Assembly (NCBI RefSeq): GCF_921293095.1
Contig: NC_060257.1
Location: 52,116,968-52,180,967, forward strand
DNA from: Ischnura elegans
Lineage: Eukaryota > Arthropoda > Insecta > Odonata > Coenagrionidae
Direction of reading: 5' to 3'
Length of the DNA stretch: 64,000 nt
This document shows positions 1 through 12,978 of this stretch, piece by piece (position 1 is the first letter of the stretch; every line of letters begins with the position of its first letter). The notes beneath the pieces were generated by a model that saw only the letters and a program-made list of their open reading frames with translations, ran no database searches and was not told the origin of the DNA. A program made the position numbers and the translations under genes.

Positions 1-474
1 TCTTTTCGCGACATGGTTGTAACATGGTGTACGCCTTCTTTTTTCGTTATCTCTTATTTCCATTTTCTTCTAGAAATAGAACAAACAAATGAATAATGCG
101 TCAAAGCGTTAAGGAAATAGAGGGTGACTTTCGAATCATTTTATCGCATAACAACTAGTTTTAACGAGCAGACCTCACCTATATGTTCAAAGTTTTTCAC
201 TCGTTAGTACTCCATGGACCATAATTATAACTAGCAGCGTTTTGAACTAAAGCGCGTAAAAAATGATCAAATGTTCCTTCGTGAAAATTTGTCATTATTC
301 AGCTCAAAAACGGATGAAAAATCCTCATGTTTTTTTAAATATTTTCTGTACGTTAAAGATTGATACTAGTAATTATATCAAACATAATCGTTGTGTAGCG
401 CCATACGATATATGCAACATCTTGTTCCAATGTGAAAATATACTATCACTCACTCAGTGGTTCGATGCGAAGTT
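1..474. other. Non-coding AT-rich DNA, nothing recognised
   Basis: I see no exon, RNA gene or structured repeat here. The short open frames in this stretch have no recognisable motif and no splice context. Confidence 0.5.
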
Positions 475-665
475 GGCTAGGATAGGTGAGGGTAGAGCTC
501 ACCCCCGACAAAGCCAAGGGAGACAGAAAAGTCACACATCAGTGTAGATGGCCCGTTCCTTCCCCTGGGCTACGTCGCACTCGGTGGAGGCCAAGGGTTT
601 TCAACCCGGGACCTCTTGATCAGTATCCATGCGCCATATACTCTAACCCACCGCGTTCTCCCAAC
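475..665 (-). repeat. tRNA-derived SINE-like fragment
   Basis: On the minus strand, positions about 662-597 read like a tRNA head. A box-A-like GTGGGTTAGAGTATATGG is followed by a box-B-like GGTCCCGGGTTGAAAACCC, although the second departs from the GGTTCGANNCC consensus. The plus-strand segment at 450-512, CTCACTCAGTGG to GGGTAGAGCT, reappears diverged at about 8506-8553, so at least that part is dispersed. The copy is degenerate and the boundaries are approximate. Confidence 0.4.
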
Positions 666-1194
666 AAAACTATCTTATGGTGCTCCCCAACCGACCGATC
701 AAAGTTATTTTTAAAAACAAGCTTTGAAAAATCCGCAAAATTCTTCTTGAAAATCCACGATAATCGCGCGTATATTGCGACGTGTTCCTATGAGGTCATT
801 ATTCTCAACAGCGGTTTTTACGAGGAGAGGGGAGTAACAATGTTTTTAATGGCCGCCATGGCAAACATTTTTGTTTTCATTTATTAGTGATATTGTCCTT
901 AAAATATTTACATCAAAAGATCAAGCGTACATTGTACGTGCATTTTACAAAGCGAATCTACGTCAGTTGGCACATCAACGTTCTGGGCTGTTTAACGTGG
1001 CATATATTTGCCTGTAGTTTATTTAATGTAAGTATATGTAATTTCCGAATTTCGACCAATCCTACATACGACCAAGTCTTCGGAACGTAGCCTGTTCGAA
1101 AGTCGCGGAGTACGTGAGTACCTGTACACCGAGAGTGATAATGTGTCAATCACTTCCCGAGCGATTATTTGCAACAATCCAGAAGAGTCACCTT

Positions 1195-1502
1195 CCCTTA
1201 GCGAAAAAACTGTTGAAATTTCAACAGTTAATTGGGACCACTGTTGAATCCAACAGTAACTTCTGAATTCATCAATAACTTTTGGATTTATTAGTTACTG
1301 TCAGAGCTAACAGTTATGGTTAGTTTTTACAGTTATGGTTAGTTTTAACAGTTACTGTTAGTTTTAATAGTTGCTTTTAGGTTTGACAGTGGTCCCAATT
1401 TACTGTTGAATTCAACAGTTGCTGTTGGATTCAACAGTTACTGTTGGATTCAACAATGGTCCCAATTGACTGTTGAAATTTCAACAGTTTTTTCACTAAG
1501 GG
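1195..1502. mobile_element. Foldback MITE with about 65-bp terminal inverted repeats
   Basis: The first about 65 bases, starting CCCTTAGCGAAAAAACTG, are the near-perfect reverse complement of the last 65, ending TTTTTTCACTAAGGG. Only about four positions differ. Dinucleotide TT flanks both ends (1193-1194 and 1503-1504), a possible target-site duplication. The interior is built of variants of AACAGTTACTGTTAG and its complement. There is no coding capacity, so any movement would need a transposase made elsewhere. The superfamily is not assigned. Confidence 0.85.
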
Positions 1503-1504
1503 TT

Positions 1505-4500
1505 GTACAAGACAACAGTTTGGTTTCAAACTATATCTCTTTCATTGAGAGATTATTTTCACGACCAAGCTCATCGCTCTTTGGTAAAACCTACATTACA
1601 AAACCATGAGGTTGTCCTCAAAATAATTTCTTAAGCTTTCGTCAAATCGACTGAGTACTTTAGATCGGACATTTTCGGAATGGTGACTCAAGGATATAGG
1701 GCTTTTTGGTCACAATTTTGCTGATTGATTGGCAAAAATAAAAATTTGTAACCATGGATGGTCCAATTGATTTTCACCAGCGTCTTTATTTCCGCTGTGA
1801 GGAAATCGCCGAAGAAAATCCCAGACGAAAATGCAGCAATATTAATAACGGACTGACCTCCACGGCACAAAGTTCATGGAATTTTCACGTAATAGATACG
1901 AAACGATAACAATAAAAATATCCCTGAACGGGAGAGATTAATACAAATTCGAATATTTAAGACACACTTTACGATCCAAATTATTTCATCATTTCACGCG
2001 TGACAACGGGAATAAGATCATTCCACGATTCCCACCGCCTAAGAGCAGGATTAAGAAATAAATTAGGTGTTTATATGAATATGAGAAGAAAGGTGACAAT
2101 GGATCATCGCTATACTCAACAAAAGAACACGCTTGATTGGACATATAATGAGATAGAGTTACGTGCGAAACATATTGGACGGAAAAATTGATGGAAAAGT
2201 CCCCAGAGCAAGATCAAGGGACTAGTACTTAGGACATATCAAGAGAAGACAATTGTCCGAGAATTTATTTTGGTCCCAAACGGAATAAATAGCAAATATT
2301 TGGGCGTTTCCTGTTTTTTCATTCATTGACGTTAAAATCTACGTTAAATATGTACTTTATCATATCGGATTTATTACTTTCATTTCTGCCAACAGATGGC
2401 TCTGGATCTCTTGTCCCCAGGACAAAGAAAGAATTTGGCCAGGATAAGTTAGTAATCGGAATAGGAAATGAAATAGAAATGGAAAATTAAAAACAAATAT
2501 GCTCCCATTTTATTTAAAGCGCTTTCACGAAGTTCATTCAAAATAAGCAGGTAACTGACAGATAATAGTACTAAAAGCTTCACAAAATGTTATTTCTTTT
2601 TTTAAAGTTATAGTCAGCAGACAGCATCACTTAATGTTCACAAATCCGATGTCACACACTTCCATATTGAGAGCACGTTCATTATAGCTACTCAGGCTTT
2701 AGCAAATATCAGTACATTCAGACTGTTAGTCAATATTCAATCATGGATATTCATATACAAGCTACCAATAATTACTGAAAAACGAGAATGTATGTGTATA
2801 ACAATCGCAAACGGTGGATCACAATGATCTGGAGATATATAACGCCAAGAATATTCTAAGATTGTATTAAAGTCAATGAACTTAATTTTTACGAAAAAAT
2901 TCAAATTTCTAATTACTTGCGTAAGAATTTTAGCCTACCGAGAGGGTTTAACCTAACTCCCCTACCACGGATGTAAAAAATGTAAGTATGTTCACAATAT
3001 TTGGTGTACATGAGATGAATGTATTTTTACAAGTTAGGAATCGTGTAAAACTAATCACTTACAGGTGGCTAAAGAAAGGAATGTTAAATTGTTCACCTGA
3101 AGTAACTCAGTTCACAACTAAAGAAAGACAATAAGAAATAAATGTAAACTTCATAAAAAAATTAACAAAGAGCACCACTTCAAGTTAATATCATTTCCAA
3201 CCGTCATTTTGATGTCTAAAATGTAGGAAATTATTAATAATAATTTGTAGAAGAAAATTGTTCGAAATATGCGTATTCGCAAGAGGTAATACAAGACATA
3301 TTTAATTTAAATATGGCAAATAAGCGAAAACAAACCACTACCACTTTTAAAGTTAAAAATCACTTTCATAACAGAAACTCATTTTAAAGGTGTTTCAGAA
3401 ACATTTCTGTACCAATGGCAAGCAGGACGTCAATAACTAAATAACAAGTATCAATAGCTGTAATTTTGATCACGTGTAATCCTTTTTCAACAAAATTTTT
3501 CTTTTGATTGGTATGACGAAATTATTTTCCAAAGATTTGCTTTCCATCCATTTTCAACAATCGCCCCTCCAAATTAAAAAAAAATCATGGCAACACAACA
3601 TACACAAGCCACATGTCTTCAAACACAACTCCATCAATGCATCAAATACATTAACACATAATATCTTGTAGATGCTAAAAGCCTAATAAGCGTTTTTAAC
3701 GAGCTCATATCAGAAATAATCATTTGATTTAATGAGGTGCAATATACTAAGCTAAAATATGCATTACAGTCTGATGCGGAAGATAATATAAAAATATTTA
3801 TCATAATAATTTAAGCCAATATCATGACATTAATTATTACCAGTGCTTAAATAGTGCAAAATCATGGGATGCCAAAGCGGCCACCTTATTTCGAAAAATA
3901 AAATTTAATGCAATAAGTCCATTTTCTTCTAATTCCTCCGCAGTCCTTTCTTCAGACTATTTCAACTTCCAATTTATAATGTCCACCTCCCAAATAACTT
4001 TTTCAAGAGCCTTTTACGTTACATTGTCTCCCGGAGATTCCTCCACTCATTCACCGCACCGAGCATGTTTTCGTTCATTAAAATCACATTTGTTTCACTT
4101 CCCCGCTTTTCGAGATCATAATGCTTTCATTGTTTGGGCTAAAACATTCCCGTAATGAAATAACATGCATGACACGGAGTTAGTAAACGTGGGAAATTGA
4201 ACCAAACCGCAGGTATCAAAGTAAGAAAACGAAATTATACGCTAATTCGATGCAAATATATATTTTTCACTTCCATAAAAGAATACATATGAATATAATT
4301 ACTACTCATTTATTACTAAGTATCACAATATTTTGTGTAAGGCTAATACGGCTCGCATTTTGCAAAATGCCAGCCCGGTCGTAAAATTTAGCGATAGAAC
4401 ACAAATAAGCTTATAATGTTTTGGAATTTTATTTAAGCTTAAATATCATTAAATATCTTGTTTATCTATAAATGAGGGCACTTGGAAATAATTTTTAGAA

Positions 4501-5788
4501 ATGTCTTCAAGATTTCAAGAAAAATTTTATATTGAAAGAAATATCCGAGATTTTCCAACATCCGGCAGGGCAACTAGTTATTACTAACTCGTCACTGCAC
4601 TCCACGACTCTGCAGTTTGCGATGCAGCGTAAAACGGTGCGTTTTGTAATTAAACTTGTCACCTTGCTAAGGTCCAAGGTCCACATCAAAAGTCCTTGTT
4701 CGCTGAGTAACCCCTTCCTAAATGTAATTACCATTAACATATCCTTATAGCTGTACTAATGTTACTTTCTTACTGGATGTCGAAGTTATTAAGCTGATGT
4801 ACCCGCTAAAACTTGACGTATCTGCCTTGAGAATAGTTTGAAGTTTATACAGCCAAATATAAAGGTCCACTACCTTATGCGAGCACCCGACGGTTTCCTA
4901 CATGGTTCCCGACTTTTGGCTATTCGCGACACACCGTAATTAAAAGTTCAACCCTATATTTCCATAGTTAAGGTCGGATAATGTCAAAAGTGCATGCAGA
5001 GCTACTACTCGTTTAATGAATGGTAACGTATTTTAGGTAGCTATTTGGAGTGATAACCGACAAAAAAAATGCTGCAATGATAACTGGAACAATTTGTAAC
5101 TAAGTTTCGTAGTTAAACTTCTGAGTTGATGCAGGACGCCATTTTATAAACTCGCTTTGTTGTTCGTCGTAATGTCCGTTCCAATTCGTGTAACTCCAAA
5201 TCTTGACTCAATTTTAACCCAAAGTCCGATTAAATTTAAAGCTGAAAATTTTCTGGATACCTCTTATCTAGATGACAATGCAATATTCTAACTCTGTCAT
5301 TGCTATTGGAATTGTATCTCGATTTTTATTCAGAAATTTAAATTAAATATGGGAACTTTCGAAGTAATTGGTCACCAAAATCTGATGGTGGCGCTGTGAT
5401 CATTTAAAGGGATGGGAATGATAGATAATCATAAGAACAAATTTGTTTATATTAAATTATATAGAAAAATTATTGAAATATTAAGGCTGTTTTTTGTAAA
5501 ATTTTAATTTTATGTTGCAATATTATTTAACAATAACTCAATAATTAGGTCTTCGGTCACTATTATCCAGAAAAGTGAAGTATTATAACTACCAAATAGT
5601 ACCTGCAGTGTAAAATGAAGTGCTGGAGTTGATGTGATATGGGTGTATTAAAAGTTTTATAAAATGTGATTAGTTTTGTCTATTAGTACATATTTCAACA
5701 AATTTTCATAAATCTCTGAATAAGGTGGTTTATTTAAAGGGATTGGTCCACTTGTATAGACTTACACCTCCCTTCCCCCTGAAATTAA
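1505..5788. other. AT-rich intergenic DNA without a recognisable gene
   Basis: I found no convincing exon here: all open frames are short, overlap on both strands and lack family motifs. The only structure I recognise is the segment at about 3380-3900, annotated separately, which has a diverged copy near 15 kb. Confidence 0.5.
3380..3900 (+). repeat. Diverged segmental duplicate, copy A
   Basis: This stretch aligns in the same orientation with about 14930-15775. Shared landmarks in order are TTTCAGAAACATTTCTG, CAAGTATCAATAGCTGTAA, TTTTCAACA blocks, CAACACAACATA, CCTAATAA, GTCTGATG and GGATGCCAAAGCGGC. The two copies differ by many indels, so the duplication is old. Neither copy has a long open frame, and I cannot tell whether it is an old mobile element or a plain duplication. 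Confidence 0.7.
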
Positions 5789-5789
5789 T

Positions 5790-6146
5790 GAGGGGGCATT
5801 CATAAATTACGTGAGGCGTTTAGGGGACAAGGGACAAGCCGATTCACGCCCAATCTGACTTGTGGGTGAGTGGGGGTCCTGGCAAGTATCAAGTAATTTT
5901 ATTCCGCAAGAAACAGTGTAAAATGTGATTCTACACTAATATCTTAGTGATATTAAATACTACTCTTACCTAATATAAAATGAAAATAACTTTTAAAATA
6001 GTTTTTTAATAAATCCAACGCAATTAAGCATAGATTAACGTATTTACACTGAAAATTCGCATTTGAACAATCTCACGATATCTCACTAAGTGGGTGGGGA
6101 GGGTTCAAAAATTGCCAAAATCACCTCACGCAATTAATGGACACAT
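5790..6146. mobile_element. Degenerate TIR element with ATTCATAAATTACGTGAGG ends
   Basis: The left end reads GGCATTCATAAATTACGTGA, and the right end (about 6122-6146) reads CCTCACGCAATTAATGGACAC, its imperfect reverse complement. Subterminal G-rich blocks (GGGGACAAGGGACAAG, and GGGTGGGGAGGG near the right end) resemble a non-autonomous repeat that I recall as common in arthropod genomes. It has no coding capacity. Confidence 0.5.
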
Positions 6147-7575
6147 ATCGCAAAACTGTAATGTAAATTTAATCGCAAGGATATTCTTACTGGCTTTGTA
6201 TCTACGGTATAATGTTGCCATTTCAGGTAACAATCTAATAAATCATACTCTGTATCAGGCGCGCAGCTAAGAATTAAGGCTGGGGTAGGTTTTAGGAGAA
6301 ACTAATATTGGGGGTATGGAATACGGGAGGTGCATGTGCCCTCCCCTAGAACATTTTTAGTATAAATGGTTCGAAATGGTGAGTTTTACGGATATCTGAG
6401 GGATATTTTATTAATCCTTAGACTAGCCTATAAGTGATATTTATCCAATTAAGTAAAATGGATAAAATTTTAAAATTTCTTTGAGTTCTGTGGGGGGTTT
6501 AGTCCCCCATTACATCCCCCCCCCCCTTCGCTGTGCCACTGCTGTGTATTGCATTTATACTTTTCTCATAAAATTGTTACACATCCTGCTCGTTGAACCT
6601 AAGTTGGTGGGCCACGTAATTTTCACTGTTCTGGGGCATTTACTTGACCCTATCCGCTACTCTCTCTGTATACGCGCTCACAAAGTTGACTCTCGGCTGT
6701 ACAACTGGCCATCCATCAACGCACAGAAACGGGGGAGGGCTGCTCTACCTTGTATGCCCTCCACCACTGTCTCGCCGGAACGACTCAACACGCGGCAGAA
6801 GCGGTGTATATTTTTTTCAGTCTCTCTTCCCGATGCGGTCACTGCTGGCAGTTGACCCGGGCTTAATCTGTTGTGCAGACCGTAAAAATAAAACGGTGCG
6901 CGATTGACCTCGTGCGAGAATTCATTGGACAAGTCCGTGAGGAAAGCTAACACCGAAATGGTCGCTTGAGGGTCGCGGAATTACCGTTGTCGCAGTGATA
7001 GTGGAACGTGCTGCGGGATCTTTGTTTGAGAAGAAAAGCGAATGGGGTGCCAAGGAAGGTGACCACCTGTCACGTCGGAAATTTGCTTTAGAGGTGGCTT
7101 TGAAAGTGTACGGGTCGCCTACCCTGATGCTTTGTTTTCAGCTCCCATGCATTGGAAAATCATACATTTCATCAAATCAGCTATATATTTCATTTGATTA
7201 ATGCAGAAAGTTAAATCGTTAAGTTCATCGTTAGTTACTGGTAGACACTGTAGAATATAATAGAAAATGAAATTTATTATTCCGGGACAAGTGTGTCCCT
7301 AAGGAACATATATGATTATAAATAAAATAGAGTCAGAAATATTACAAGAATAAGTAGACTTACATTACACATCGATGTCGCAGAATGCGACTAAATATAT
7401 GACAGAGTAGAACAAAAAATACATATGTATATATATAGTTATCAGCAAGACAAACGTATGAACTCATAAATACATCTGATTTTATTGACTTTAGCATCAG
7501 CACAATAATCAGTTAACTTTAGCACTATGAAATATAACTAGGTATTCATATTCGGTGTGTTAGTACGTAGTTATA
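6147..7575. other. Intergenic DNA, nothing recognised
   Basis: Overlapping open frames occur on both strands at about 6480-6950, but I recognise no domain, and the two strands are equally open. A run of C (6519-6527) sits in a repeat-like stretch. Confidence 0.4.
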
Positions 7576-7631
7576 CACACTTCACTATCATCAGGCACAA
7601 AATCAAAGTCAGATACAAAATTTTAAAAACT

Positions 7632-7676
7632 TGTACCTGATGATAGCGAAGGTGATTCGCTGAAACGCGTTGTACG
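7632..7676 (+). ncRNA. Hammerhead ribozyme motif, near-complete type I form
   Basis: The conserved core CTGATGA is at 7637-7643. Stem II is AGCGAA (7645-7650) paired with TTCGCT (7656-7661) over a GGTGA loop. The second core block GAAAC is at 7662-7666. It is followed by a self-complementary ACGCGT (7665-7670), which could form a two-base-pair stem III or dimerise. The predicted cleavage triplet is GUU, ending at 7671. Stem I pairs 7632-7636 with 7672-7676, four Watson-Crick pairs plus one G.U. Short-stem-III hammerheads are known from Penelope-like and other small eukaryotic retroelements. An inverted, 5'-half-only relative lies at about 7579-7602. Self-cleavage is inferred from the sequence only. 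Confidence 0.7.
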
Positions 7677-7689
7677 TTAATAAATACTG

Positions 7690-8755
7690 TGGACATACAC
7701 AAAGTTTTTCATTTATCATAGGTATGGCATAATATTTCTATGATATAATATTTCATATGTATGGTAACGAAATATTTGTTAGACCGAGTCAATTTCCTAG
7801 AGACTGCCTTTACAGGGAGAATATTTATGAGAAAAAAATAATCTTTTGTCTCCTCCCAAAATTTATTTTAACTTGACCTTAGGATAACACCACAGAAATT
7901 TCCAAGAGAAAGCAATATGGCTGGAACGAAGTCAAAATACAAAGACCTCATGAAAATTTCATGTCTCCCCATTCCCAAATATAGCACACGTAAACGTATA
8001 GTAGCCAGGCATTCACTCACGGAGTTTAATATAATTCTCGATCGCTACTTTATTTATGAGATACATAATTCCAACCATGCATTTACCATACCTCATTTTC
8101 TTTTCTGGCATGGATTACGAACTCATTTGCTTTTACTGCGTGTTACATAAGACTCTCGCTGGATATGAAGAGGTATATCGATTAATAATGAATTATTATT
8201 AGAATAAAAATACTATATTATATTTTGTATTATTGGATTTGATGTATAAAAATGAGGAAATATCGAGTTACACACTATCTTTATAGAACGATAATGGTGG
8301 GATTTGGACTGAGAAATGCTTTTGGCTGAGTCATAGCGAATGCTTCGCTTGTATTTGCTTCGTAGACGGGATAACTTTAGCGGCACCTGGCGTTCAATTT
8401 CCATAATGAATACAATATCGCGTAGGTGATAGAGAAAGCTTGAATTGGGAGCTGAAACAGCACCACAAGGCAATAGAGACGCAGTAGTCATGGTTAAGAC
8501 TTGCTCACTCAGTGTTACCACCCGGAGATTGGTTCGGACAGGTTAGGGTAGAGCTAAGTATTTTTACGCCATTCTTCACGTGGAATTTCTTTCTTTGATG
8601 AATAACACACACCTAGAAATTTTCTCCCTCAAGGTAGATGCCCTTGTTGCGTAGTTGAATTCACGTGTCTCTTAGTTCGAGCACAAGGAAGCGCCATCTA
8701 ATATATTACTTATCTTAGATATCAACGGATGTCATGAGTCATGAAGACTTTGCTG
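7690..8755. other. Intergenic DNA with a short repeat fragment
   Basis: I recognise no gene. Around 8506-8553 the run from CTCACTCAGTG to GTTAGGGTAGAGCT matches the segment at 450-512, so part of this stretch is dispersed repeat. Confidence 0.4.
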
Positions 8756-8757
8756 GT

Positions 8758-8977
8758 GACCAGGGGCGGATTCAGGATTTATTTCTGAGGGGGTACACAA
8801 GCAAGGCCGTATCCAAGATTTTGTTCTGGGGGGGGGGGGGGGGGCAAGAGGATATCTCGTAATACAAAACGAACGCAATGATAATGGGACCGTATTAAAA
8901 ATCTTGCATATTTTCTAGGGTCTGGGGGGAGCACGTGCCCCCGTGCCCCCCCCCCTGGATCCGGCTATGCTGGTGAC
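8758..8977. mobile_element. Short TIR-like element with a 17-G run
   Basis: The left end GGTGACCAGGGGCGGATTC and the right end, roughly CCTGGATCCGGCTATGCTGGTGAC, form an imperfect inverted repeat. A run of 17 G occupies 8828-8844, and a C-rich run lies near 8945-8955, which could fold back on it. There is no coding frame. The GGGGCGGATTCAGGATTT start resembles a widespread insect repeat, but that is from memory. Confidence 0.5.
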
Positions 8978-9579
8978 CACAACAGTTAAAATTGCTTTGG
9001 TTGAGGGTTAGATGGGAAGAAAACTTTAGGGTAGGGGCAGTGGGCGTGAGATCATTTCAGAATAGAAATTTGAAGGTTTAAGGCTATGCAAAAGCCAAAC
9101 AAGACAAGTGACTACCGATAAGTTAAATACTCGAATAAATCGAGATAAGTAAAATACTTATATGTAAATATCTGGCGATTGGCTTTCATAGTAAGAGGAA
9201 GTGTGGAGGAAAGTAACTATCTCATTTTGTGTGTCTTCAAGTACAACAAAAGAAAAAAAGAGTAAAAAACATGCTTAATCCAAATAGAGTAGAAAAAATA
9301 CACTAGAAGTCAACTCCGGGCAGAAATCTCTGATCCTACGACGTTGAAGTGAGACAATATTGAGACGCATCAACAGTACCTCGCAATATTGTCCCACGAT
9401 GGGCTAAAGCTACTTAGACTTGTTCCAGATTTCCTTCTCCCCACAAAATACAATGAAAGGTAATCCCAGAAATCTTTGTTTCTGGTTCTTATTTGATGGA
9501 CCAATCCAACGCCAGTGAGAATCTATCTTTCAGTGAGGGTCGGCATGGAATGAAAGTCCCTACATGCTCCGCCCCTAAA

Positions 9580-9815
9580 GGCCTTTTTACACGATACATG
9601 AACACGTACGAGTTAATGTCTGTTTGCACGAATGATTTTGGTGGACCGGAATGGAACATGTAGGATTAGGTGCTAGAATGGAACATTAATCAAATTAGAA
9701 TAGGTTCTACGTTCCTGCATTCGCAGAGGTTGGGTGGTTACACGGTGCATTTTCGCGTTCGCACACTTATGTCAGACATCAACTCGAACGGGTTAATTCC
9801 TCGTGTAACCAATCC
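9580..9815. mobile_element. MITE family 'GGCCTGTTTACACG', copy 1
   Basis: This element of roughly 230 bp is one of three related copies (also 25106-25338 and 28123-28318). Shared landmarks are TTTACACG near the left end, ACGAGTTAATGTCTG, TGCACGAA, GTGGACCGGAA, GGAACATGTAG, a GGTGGTTACA block and CGTGTAA near the right end. The ends are inverted repeats. No coding capacity is seen. Confidence 0.75.
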
Positions 9816-12325
9816 TTAGCAGCTGACAGTTAACGCAACGTAACTTCTGACTATCAATTCTAAAAAAATATGACACTGTTGAAGAAGCCTCCACTAAAAT
9901 ACGGAGTTTCAGCAAATTTCTTTCCATTCAAGATAATTTTTATGAATAGAGAGTAATGTTACAATAAAAGGCTGTATATCTGTTATTTTATCTCTTATTA
10001 TAACAGTCAAACAATTGAATCGGAACCTTATATTTGCTATGGAAATCACTGAGCCTCAAAACCTAAATAGTTTATCTCGGTACGAAATAAATTGCAAAGA
10101 AATGCGAATAGTTTCATCCGCTGGGCATGAAATTCATTTTTCGCTAATCTCCAATGGGTAATGGGAACACCGCATATCGTTATCTCCTTTTAAATGAGAT
10201 TATTTTCGCACAAAACACGAAAAATAACTCCTCGCCAATTTTTTGGAGTACCTAATCTAATTTACAAAATTGCACCGAAAATAGCCGTAATTATCAGACC
10301 ATTTCTTTACCTACGTTTGAAATATTTAACCTGAGATTCGATAACTAATCTTTCGGAACATCATTTATCCATCAGTCCTCAAATAGCTGGGAAAAAGTTT
10401 CTTTTTACCCCAAAAAATATATGCATGACATAATGAACTACCTGTGATTTAAAATTTTTCTTTTTTCACAATAGATCGCGTAAATAATAGTAAAATATGA
10501 AAAAATTAAAATTTGTGATAAATATTTCTTTTGAATCGCGCAGCAGCGAACCTACCTATAAAATTCCCCTTCCAAAAAAATTGAGCTCAATTCCTCCATG
10601 ATTTTTTTTTTTCAAATTCAAATAAGTTCCTTTTGATATAAAAAATAAAGGATGACATTATTTCTAATACTAGTAATATTAATAATAATAATAATTTTAT
10701 TGAAACTTGTAAACAAAATCCCCAGCATATTTTACATATCAATTAAATGAGGATAAATTAAGTACCCCTTTTAGGCATTGCATGCACCAGGATACATTGG
10801 GTTTCGAATACTCTCAAGACATCTCAATTGAATTGAAAAAGATAAGTTAAGTGAGACTATATAAGAAACATTAAGTTATGCTTGAAAAGATAATAGTTTT
10901 TTTGTTAAATCTCAAACTTAAGTACATGAAAAATGCAGGAACACGACCCGCACTCGTACTGCTATAATTTCAACCGGCATAAAATACCTCATTCGGCACA
11001 GAGAAAATACGTTGATAAAAGCTACTCTTTCAATAGTAAGATGGCATTGGAAAAATTAATAAAGGCTACTAGTGTTTAGAGAAGATATCAAATGGTTGAT
11101 GAGTAATTTGGTCGAGAGAAAAAGAGATTAGCGTCCACTCGGAAAATACTGCGAAAGGTAATAATCTCTGCCTAAAGAGCCATTTTAGGTGATGAAGAAT
11201 TGATTCAGGACTTATATATTTATCGCAAGGCGCAAAACCATTATTTCATGATACCGTATGTCTGGTCTGTTATCTCTTGATACGCAGAAGTCACACGGAA
11301 ATGTGGGAAAAGCTAGTCGCCCACACAAACACGCCAAGAAATTTATTGGTTCAATCGGTTTTTCATTATTATTCCAAAGAAATGAAACGTAGGTACAACA
11401 TTACCATCAATAAAAGTACTTATAACTGATTAGATAACTCCTACTCTTCCGTAGACGTGACTTAAAACTTGTAATAGGTATGAGTAAGTCTATGATTTTT
11501 AGCCTCAAAGAAGGATCATAGTGAAATGGCAAAAATACTTTAGCAATAATCATCATTATAAGAGAAAACATTGGAACTTTCCAAGGACGACAATTTTTCA
11601 TCTTCAAACTAAACAAATTACACTGTGGAAAACTGCTATTTTTCTCCAATTATTCACCAAGAAAATTGCCATAACCACCATGTCTCCTCACCACGTCAGA
11701 AAAAAGGCAAAGAAAAATATGATGCGCGTGTTACAGCAGTTGGCGTGAAATCGGGGTATGTGGTGTTCGAACAAGGGTCAAGGCATTTTACCTCTGTGGA
11801 CTTCTAGCGCCTCATGCTCGCTTTGGGTGACTTCTTAAAGAAGTGAATACTTCTGGCTATTCCGCGGCTGCTGATTTTGATGTTATGAATTTTTCTCTTA
11901 TCTTTGAAGTGGCGAGTGACTTCGCGGTTGTTCTATACAATGAAATGGAGCGTTTTGGACCTTAGATTTACTTTGCAAAAGGGACTGGCAACTGTTTCCC
12001 AATAAAGAACTAAGACCAATAGCGAGTCAGTAAAAAATAATAAATCACTAACTCACACACTCAGTGACTCAACCCGAATGCTGCTTCAGATATGTGAGAG
12101 GATGAAGCTCGCCCCAGATTAACCCACGAGCGTTTTAAACCCCACAATCTGTTAGGGAGGCTAGTTCCATTTTCATTATTTTAATATTTAGCGTAGGTAT
12201 TTTTCAACTATGGTTTAAATCACATCCACACAAGATATTTTCTCCAGATACTCGCGAGCCTTATATTATTGCAAAATTAGGGTTATACGAAGGTTATTTC
12301 AGTCAAATATTTTGACTCGAACTGA
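9816..12325. other. AT-rich intergenic DNA, nothing recognised
   Basis: I see no gene or defined repeat. An AATAATAATAATAATTTTATTG patch near 10680-10701 may be the decayed tail of a retrotransposon, but nothing coding adjoins it. Confidence 0.4.
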
Positions 12326-12326
12326 T

Positions 12327-12978
12327 AACCTGTTTACACTACGCACGTACCGACGTCGGTCACTACTATCGCGCGTCTACGCGTCTAAAGTTACCATCGT
12401 AACTCAGTGCTGTCCTCGTTGTGGAATGGTAACAACTGACGACTCGTCGTGACGTGACTGCGTGAGGAAATTGAAATCCTTGAAATTAACCAGGGAAAGG
12501 ATGTTAACGTTTTCATGTGATAAAACTAAAAATAGACCGAGCTGCATGTAGGATGCATTATAAAATCTGACCAAAATTTAACAATATTAATGCTTTAAGG
12601 ACAGTAGATATATCGATTTGGTACGTTACAAATTAGAATATACTCTGCTTTTAATTGGTCACATTATTATACAGACTCAATCCATCTTGAACTGGCCAAA
12701 ATTTCTCAAATTTAATAATTACAAATAGGGAATCACACTTTCTAATTACAACACTTCATACCTAATACCCTTGCAAATTTAAAACCCTTACCCGACAGAC
12801 GATCTTCCAACGATATCCTATTCCTCTCCAAAATTATTCATTCCTAAATCATAAGTAAATTTTAATGGACCCCGTTATAGTTATAGAAATCCTCACCGGC
12901 TTGTTAAATACCATAGACCAAAGTTTTGAGGCCATTGTCGTACGGATCGCGGTCGGTACGTGCGTAGTGTAAACGGGG
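12327..12978. mobile_element. TIR element with CCTGTTTACACTACGCACGT ends
   Basis: The left end at 12328-12360 reads CCTGTTTACACTACGCACGT and continues ACCGACGTCGGTC. The right end at about 12944-12978 is its reverse complement, with few mismatches over about 33 bases. The outermost CCTGTTTACAC is shared with the shorter MITEs at 9.6, 25.1 and 28.1 kb, suggesting the same transposase family. The interior of about 580 bp shows no open reading frame of note, so it is non-autonomous. Confidence 0.75.
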
